DNA of 64,000 bases from Cryptomeria japonica (Eukaryota; Streptophyta; Pinopsida; Cupressales; Cupressaceae). The DNA lies in contig NC_081406.1 in NCBI RefSeq assembly GCF_030272615.1, forward strand, positions 244,707,218 through 244,771,217. The letters are read 5' to 3'. The notes beneath the pieces are model-generated. The model did not search any database, was not told the origin of the DNA, and worked only from the letters and a program-made list of their open reading frames with translations. Positions 57,900 to 64,000 of this stretch are shown here, piece by piece. The position numbers were made by a program, and so were the translations under genes. Position 1 is the first letter of the stretch. Each line of letters begins with the position of its first letter.

Positions 57900-58550
57900 A
57901 GAGAGCGAGATTAGTTATTTTGTGTTGTGCAGTTCGTGATGGATTGAGCTATTTGAGTTGAATTGGCTGATAATTGGGGGAGATTTTGATTTGTCGGGGT
58001 TAAAGTTTCGCGGTTGAAATTGCACGGAAGGTTAAATTTTGTTGTTTTGACCGCCTTTTTCTGCTTGGAATTATTCGGCTGAAATGACTAGCTGTTTTCT
58101 GGATTAAATTTTGATGATTTGGTGTCGTTTCTGTGAAATTGCGAGGAAAGGGAGTTTTCGAGGGTTGGTATTGATTGTAAATTTTTTTGTGCAGGGTAAA
58201 GTCTCTGATTTTTTGACGGGGTTTTTCCTAAATTTGATTCTCTTTTTTGTGGGGCCCGGAGAACTTTTGGGGGAGTTTTCTGGCCCGGAAAGATCACGGG
58301 GAGGCGTATCTTAGCTCTCTGGCGGCCAAAGACGTCGACGAACCGACTCGGTAGGTGATTTGGTTGAATCAGGACTTTAGTATATATTTTCAGTGTTGTA
58401 TTCATCAGATCTTATTCATTGAAAATTTCGCTGCTTTACTACGATTCCTGTGAGTTGTTTTGGTAGGTGGATCTGGCTATTTAAGTTGTAGATGGATGTT
58501 TTGTGAATTCAGGCGAACGGATTGAAATAGTGAAAATTTTGACAGGCGAG
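57900..58550 (+). other. 5' untranslated region of UXS, probably with an intron
   Basis: No coding sequence expected. A good donor-like CTCG/GTAGGTGATT at 58351 and an acceptor TTGTGAATTCAG ending at 58512 could frame a leader intron of 162 bases; Arabidopsis UXS genes are also known to have complex 5' leaders. An open stretch of 67 codons starting at 58111 would be an upstream ORF if the leader is transcribed unspliced. In-frame codons upstream of 58551 have no ATG. Confidence 0.4.
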
Positions 58551-61500
58551 ATGGCTTTTGGATTGGTGTACCGAGGCCATGAAGCGCAGACTAGCAGCGA
58601 TGAGTACTCGCCGAAGCCACCGAAGAGTTGGACTATTACTAGGCCAGTGGATTATTTGCTTAAAGAGCAGCGGCTTGTGTTTATTTTCATTGGAATTGCC
58701 TTAGCATCTGCGTTTTTCATTCTTCAGCCTGGATTTTTTGCATCAAATGTTGCCGAGGAGACCAAATTTGTGGCTAAGGAGCCGGGCCACCGTATCGTGT
58801 ATGAAAATCCTGTAACCGGGATTTCTCACTATGATCGTAGTCGATTTTCGATGGTGAATTCAGGGGCAAAAGTGCCCCTCGGATTGAAGAGGAAGACTCT
58901 GCGCGTTGTTGTCACTGGCGGCGCCGGATTTGTAGGCAGTCACCTGGTAGACAGGCTTATGCAGAGAGGCGACAGTGTTATTGTTGTTGACAATTTCTTT
59001 ACTGGAAGGAAGGAAAATGTGATGCATCATTTTGGCAATCCGAGATTTGAGATGATAAGACATGATGTTGTGGAACCGCTCTTGTTGGAGGTCGATCAGA
59101 TCTACCATTTGGCTTGCCCTGCTTCACCTGTTCATTACAAGTTTAATCCAGTCAAGACTATCATATCCTTAACAAGCCTGAATAAAAATACGTCCCTTTT
59201 CCATTCGGTTAATAGATTGTTGTTTATGTTTTTTTTTTTTCCTGTTATAATCTTTAATTCAAGCTATACAAGACCAATGTGGTGGGAACCTTGAACATGC
59301 TGGGATTGGCAAAGCGAGTTGGGGCAAGGTTTTTGCTCACTAGTACCAGTGAAGTTTATGGAGATCCTCTTCAACATCCTCAAGTTGAAACATATTGGGG
59401 CAATGTCAATCCTATTGGTAAGCTTATTTTTACATTAAATATTGTTGAAAATTAAATTAGATTTTAGTTTTGGTTTTGGGGATTCTGCCGTGTGAAATAC
59501 CCATTAACAGGATTCTCTATGGTATTCTGTGACATTCAGGAGTTCGAAGTTGCTATGATGAGGGCAAGCGTACAGCAGAAACCTTGGCAATGGATTACCA
59601 CAGGGGAGCGAATGTTGAGGTCTGGTTGCAAATCTGAGTTTTGACTCTGTTTTGATTTAAAAATAGTCTTTGCATTTCGCCATCTTTGTCGTACGCTCTT
59701 AATAAGATTCATTGGTATTTTTATTTTAGGTTCGGATTGCTCGAATCTTCAATACATATGGTCCACGGATGTGTATTGATGATGGCAGGGTTGTAAGCAA
59801 TTTTGTTGCACAGGTCAGTGCTCTCTTTCTTTTTAAGGTATAGAGGTCATTCTTGTTCATCAGTTGTTAATATTTAGATCATGTCCGCTATGGGTTATAT
59901 CACAGGTAATCGCTCATCTATATGGTATCCATTTCTGATTATTATCTGGGCACTATGTTGAAGCATTGACTCTACATTAATTTAAACGAATTTTTTAGAC
60001 AACATGCTAAATCGTTTAGTAAGTTATTGAGATTGCATCTTTAAAATTTTTTTTTATGGTTTCGGATGTTTGTATTTTTCCTCTCTTTTGTTTTCTTTGT
60101 CTCAGTGGACGGTGTCTTTTAGTTTCTTCTGATGTAAGCGGTATCTGATGTGTGTTGTGTTCTATATTTGAATTCATTAGGCTAAAAATACTCAATTCCA
60201 ACTCTTCGCTTTAAAGGGCCTGTAGTCACTTAACCAGGAGTTGCATCTGGCCTTTTCCCATCTTTAGAGTGTCGATCATAGCAGAGTTTTAGAGTAGAAC
60301 CATGATGGGCAGGGTGAAACTTAGGTGATAATTAAGGATATTTTGGCTTTCCCTTGGCTTTTACCTTGCGGAGATCAGATCCATTTGTATCTTTTTTTTT
60401 GACTGTTGAAGCATATGGGTTAAAATGCTAAGGCACACTAGATTCCTGAAAAGTTTGAACTAGACTGTAAAGTTATCCAACAGGGGATATGCACCAGCTG
60501 CCAGAGGTAATCAATCCCTGGTGACAGGGGACTTATACCTCATTCATTGGAGGAACAGCTTAAGCAATATGAATGATAAAAGCATAATACTGTTGACTGT
60601 CACCCCTGCATACATGGCAAGAATGTTTGTGCTCATGATTGGGCATTGGATCAATCAACAAACTGAGTGATTCATAATTTCATACAATGGACAATCTGTG
60701 TTCTCTTCAATTTAAAATGTCACCAGAATTGTAAATTGCAAATATGATATAGGTTTTCCTCGCTATTTTTTGGATTTGTCATTTAATCATTTTACAATGC
60801 CATGCAGGCTTTGCGCAGGGAACCTTTGACTGTTTATGGTGATGGGAAACAGACCAGGAGTTTCCAATATGTCTCTGATCTGGTAAGCTGAACACAGCAA
60901 CAAAAAAATAAAGTAAAAAAGTAAAGTATTTTATTTAATAGGTTGTGGGTAGTTCTATTTTGTTATTTCATGTCACATATTAAACTATGTATTGGCAATC
61001 CTGAAGGTTGAAGGTCTTATGAGACTAATGGAGGGTGAGCATGTTGGTCCATTCAATCTTGGGAACCCTGGGGAATTTACGATGTTGGAACTTGCACAGG
61101 TCAGTGTTGAACCTTATAGCTTTATGCCATTGAATTGAATGTGTTGCAAGCTTAAGTGTACATGGTTTCTATACCATATAGAGTTGGTTGTATGGCTTAG
61201 GCTTGAAATTGCATACAAGCTATGCTCCATGGCATTCCAAGTTTTACAACTATGGGAAAATATTTCCTACAAATTTGCGTAACTTTCTGAAGTATGTGGT
61301 TCTGGAAGATCGTGTGTGTTAAAGGGTTTTTATATCCTGAAGACTAGTTAGAGGGCACACTAAAACACGTTATGATCAGTAAAAAACAAACGATTCTTGT
61401 GAATTTTAACTTTCACATTAATCATGTACTGCAGGTTGTCAAGGACACGATAGATCCCAATGCAAGGATTGAGTTCAGAGAAAACACACAAGATGACCCA

Positions 61501-61683
61501 CATAAGAGGAAACCTGACATCACTAAAGCTAAAGATCTCCTCGGCTGGGAACCTAAGGTGTCACTAAGAAAGGGCCTTCCCCTGATGGTAGAGGATTTCC
61601 GTCGTCGCATCTTTGGAGACCAGAAGGATGAGAGTATAAAGACGGCAAATAAACACATGTCATCAAATGGACAGTCATCGTGA
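58551..61683 (+). CDS. UXS: UDP-glucuronic acid decarboxylase (UDP-xylose synthase), membrane type, seven exons
   Basis: Converts UDP-glucuronate to UDP-xylose with bound NAD+, supplying xylan and other wall polymers. The membrane-anchored forms act in the Golgi. Coding exons: 58551-59162, 59270-59417, 59540-59619, 59730-59813, 60808-60882, 61007-61099, 61435-61683, giving 446 residues, the usual length for Arabidopsis UXS2/UXS4-type proteins. The N-terminus ([11 protein letters not shown], then YSPKPPKSW) and one transmembrane helix (about 42-58) give type II topology. The NAD motif GGAGFVG lies at 123-129, the ribose-binding [12 protein letters not shown] follows, TSTSEVYG is near 228-235, and the catalytic Tyr259 and Lys263 lie in [10 protein letters not shown]. 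The C-terminal part has [16 protein letters not shown] and [10 protein letters not shown]. Exons 2-7 are bounded by GT-AG introns except intron 1, which is AT-AC. No stop or frameshift. The start at 58551 is the first ATG in this frame. Confidence 0.96.
59163..59269 (+). other. AT-AC (U12-type) intron 1 of UXS
   Basis: The exon ends with the Lys-Thr-Ile codons at 59162. The intron starts ATATCCTTAAC, the U12 5' splice-site consensus (ATATCCTT), and ends CTATAC at 59269. The next exon resumes in phase 0 with AAGACCAATGTGG (Lys-Thr-Asn-Val). A possible branch site ATCTTTAAT lies 12-20 bases before the 3' end. No GT-AG alternative keeps the conserved protein sequence. Confidence 0.85.
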
Positions 61684-61940
61684 ATGATACCTGAATGCTT
61701 CGAAATGAATCTCTGTTTGCATGGCAGGTCCAGCAGGGTAAATCTTCAAGCTTTACCAAGAGGGCCTGGTTAGAATTTTATCTGTAGGTTTGGGTCATTT
61801 TATTCATTTATGGAATTTTCTGGCTCTCCGAGGCGTAGAGAATTTTTTTCTTTTTCTTGCAATTATCTATTGATCTGCCTTTCAATTTATCTATTGATCT
61901 GCCTTTCAATTTATGTAATAGCATCTAGCCCTCAGGGTTT
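61684..61940 (+). other. 3' untranslated region of UXS
   Basis: AT-rich sequence after the stop, with a duplicated phrase ATCTATTGATCTGCCTTTCA (about 61865-61912) and a possible poly(A)-directing TTTATGTAATAG near 61911. The end of the transcript cannot be placed. Confidence 0.45.
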
Positions 61941-62705
61941 ATCTGTTGTTATTTTTAACCATGACAAATTGTTGTCCAAGTGCCTTCTGCTGAAGGGTGT
62001 TAAAGAAGACAATTTGCATGTTTATGGTGAAAATATAGAAACTCTGGAGATTGTGAGCACACATGGGAAGATAAAATTGTGACATGAACATGGTGTGCTC
62101 AAATGTCCCGAGTTATTTAATTTTGGAAAATATTGGGAAATGATAAAGTTGTATTTGAAACCTGGTTTATATCAGTTGTTATTTTCAACCATAGCAAATT
62201 GTAGTCCAAGTGCCTTCTGTTGAAGGATGTTAAAGAAGATAAAATTGTGAGATGAACATGGTGTGCTCAAATGTCCTTAGTTATTTAATTTTGGAAAATA
62301 TTGGGAAATGATAAAGTTGTATTTCAAACTTGGTTTATATCAGTTGTTGTTTTCAACCATAGCAAATTGTTGTCAAGTGCCTTCTGTTGAAGGGTGTTAA
62401 AGAAGATAAAATTGTGAGATGAACATGGTTTTTAAATTGTCCCGAGTTATTTAATTTTGGAAAATATTGGGACATGATAGAGTTGTATTTGAAACCTGGT
62501 TTATATCAGTTATTTTCAGCCATTACAATTGTTGTCCAAGTGCCTTATCCTGAAGGGTGAAAATATAGAAACTCTGGAGATTGTGAGAACAGACGGGAAG
62601 ATAAAATTGTGATGTGAACGTGGTGTGCTAACATGTCCTGAGTTATTTAATTTTGAGAAATATTGGGAAATCATAAAGTTATGCTTGAAATACAGAACCG
62701 TCAAA
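61941..62705. repeat. Tandem array behind UXS, four units of about 170-230 bases
   Basis: Units start with ATC(T/A)GTTGTTATTTTTAACC-like text near 61941, 62170, 62340 and 62505. Each carries CCAAGTGCCTTCTG, AAGATAAAATTGTGA, GAACATGGTGTGCT and TTATTTAATTTTGGAAAATA. Units 1 and 4 also contain GAAAATATAGAAACTCTGGA, which units 2 and 3 lack, so a deletion arose before an internal duplication. A 90-codon open stretch in the first unit is not conserved in the others. Confidence 0.9.
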
Positions 62706-62775
62706 TTTTTAGTGTATCAATTATCAAATTTGAGAATACTTCTTACAAGCCAGGGGAAGAGCACCAGTAGTTGTC

Positions 62776-62875
62776 ATAGTTCCAATAACTGTTCACTACT
62801 TGTAACCATTATAGTTCTAATAACTGTTCACTACTTGTAACCGTTATAGTTCCAATAACTGTTCACTCTTTGTGC
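62776..62875. repeat. 35-base tandem repeat, three copies
   Basis: ATAGTTC(C/T)AATAACTGTTCA starts at 62776, 62811 and 62846, a period of exactly 35. Only a few substitutions separate the units. Confidence 0.92.
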
Positions 62876-64000
62876 ACCGAACCCCAAGCACTGTAATAAA
62901 TTCCACATGTACTAATAGCTGCTTGCTTTTTAACATGTTTGGACCATAATTGACCAATTTGTGCAGGACTTCTGGGCCATTTGTGCACAATTACTGGGCC
63001 ATTTGTGCATAAGTATTGACAATTTTAAGTGCACAGTTGTTAGGGCATCTTTAAGTAGGTATTGAGTGACACTTTGAAATGTGTACTTTTTGACCCTTGT
63101 CCGCATAATAGAGATCCCACATCATGCATTGTTACTACTCAAAAGCCAGAACAATAGCTATAGGGAGTTAAATCGCGTAAGAAGACAGCCAAAAAAGTCA
63201 TAAAAATCGGATGTACTGTTTAGGATCTGTGAGTGCTCAAAATTAGCTATAACGGTTACTGATACGCTTCCCCAACTACCAATATGTAGAAAATGAAAAT
63301 ATATAAAAGGTGGAACTTGTTTACAAATGGGCCTTGTACCAATAAACTCCCTTTGTTGTGAGACGAGTATGATAGTAGTCAAAATTAGAGCCTTCATCAG
63401 TGCTGCTGGCTGCTGTCACAAATCAGTCTGGAGTGTTTTTGGAACATTTAACATCTCTGTCAAGCCAGTCCTACTCAGTTAATGACTCAAGCCTAGGACC
63501 TCCAAATTTCACTTGCAGGGTGTTCGTCTGTGGTAAGTGATAACACGTTTTTTGTTGGTCCAAAACTAGTATACTCTCTATTGTCACTGTTGCTGTTCTG
63601 ACACTTAAGCTGCCTTTTCTTGATTAAACTTGGGTTTTCACAAACAACACATTGAATTTCCAGCGGATATAATGAAAAGGAATTGGGAATACAAGAGTTT
63701 GGGATTTTAATGCATCGTTAAATTTACACTTAAAATCCAGTTTTCTTTGAAAAATTCTGGAATGAAGTGGGAATTGAATCATGTTTAGATGGCGCTCTTA
63801 ATTATTTTTGATTATTTTATTGAACAAAACTGATTAAAAAAAGAATACAGTTTAAAAAAAAAACCGGAACCACCCTAATTCAGTTTTAGGTGGCACCCTA
63901 GTCATAATGGGGAGTTAAAAGTACGAAAAATAAAGGACCTTGCTGTGCAACACGTGCAACACACCATAATGACCATTGGCGTGTGCACTGACTAGGTTTT
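62876..64000. other. Spacer right of UXS, no gene recognised
   Basis: Contains a short duplication GGGCCATTTGTGCA (62974 and 62997). No domain, element end or RNA gene is visible. An open stretch of 79 codons at 63158-63397 (minus) has no recognisable features. Confidence 0.45.

Noticed and set aside
58111..58314. 67-codon open frame in the UXS leader
   Set aside because: No family resemblance, and it may be removed by splicing. At most an upstream ORF.
58503..58550. Upstream extension of the UXS protein
   Set aside because: The open frame continues 16 codons upstream but begins at a GTG, without ATG. It overlaps a likely 3' splice site at 58512, and UXS proteins start at the MAFGL position.
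59163..59294. Exon 1 read-through to a 263-residue UXS protein ending at 59294
   Set aside because: The residues after KTI are unlike any UXS, and the conserved sequence resumes in another frame at 59270, which shows an intron.

Overview
This window is nuclear DNA from a seed plant with a large, repeat-rich genome. One intact multi-exon plant gene sits near the right end. Most of the rest is decayed LTR retrotransposons, LTR fragments, AT-rich spacer and tandem repeats. The size and age of the nested elements would fit a gymnosperm such as a conifer, but that is an inference.

Layout. Positions 1-31167 form a multi-level nest of elements, almost all on the minus strand. The oldest is a Ty3/gypsy-type element, here called A. 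Its pieces are 4224-4352, 21977-23502 and 27260-29005, with an LTR starting at 29006. Element A was invaded by three elements. The first is gypsy-type element H, whose LTR ends at 4223 and which was itself hit by a copia-type solo LTR, F, at 1445-3141. The second is a full-length Ty1/copia element, D, at 4353-21976 (target duplication CAAAA). The third is G, a short chromovirus-like element carrying only gag and protease, at 23503-27259 (duplication CCTTT). The 3' LTR of D was later invaded by a complete Ty3/gypsy element, C, at 5438-16318 (duplication ATCAT). All these coding regions are broken by stops and frameshifts.

Positions 31168-36282 hold a plus-strand gypsy-like LTR (B) and a 5'-truncated plus-strand copia element (E) with reverse transcriptase, RNase H and a 3' LTR. 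From 36283 to 57055 there is AT-rich, gene-poor DNA with copia LTR fragments, a probable tRNA-derived SINE, a gypsy LTR (I) inserted in a 0.9-kb tandem repeat, and short tandem arrays with units of 26, 42, 56, 143, about 215 and about 270 bases.

Positions 57360-61940 carry the one gene that appears functional: a UDP-glucuronic acid decarboxylase (UDP-xylose synthase, UXS) of the membrane-anchored Golgi type. It has seven coding exons, 446 residues and all the motifs I looked for. Its first coding intron is AT-AC with a U12-type 5' splice site. The upstream region has three CACGTG boxes and a TATA-like sequence. Just beyond its 3' end are two further tandem arrays (61941-62705 and 62776-62875).

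No CRISPR array, bacterial-type operon, rRNA or true tRNA gene was seen. The most interesting items are the AT-AC intron in UXS, the extra ORF behind integrase in element C, the protease/RNase H element A without reverse transcriptase, and the gag-only element G with 12-residue repeats.
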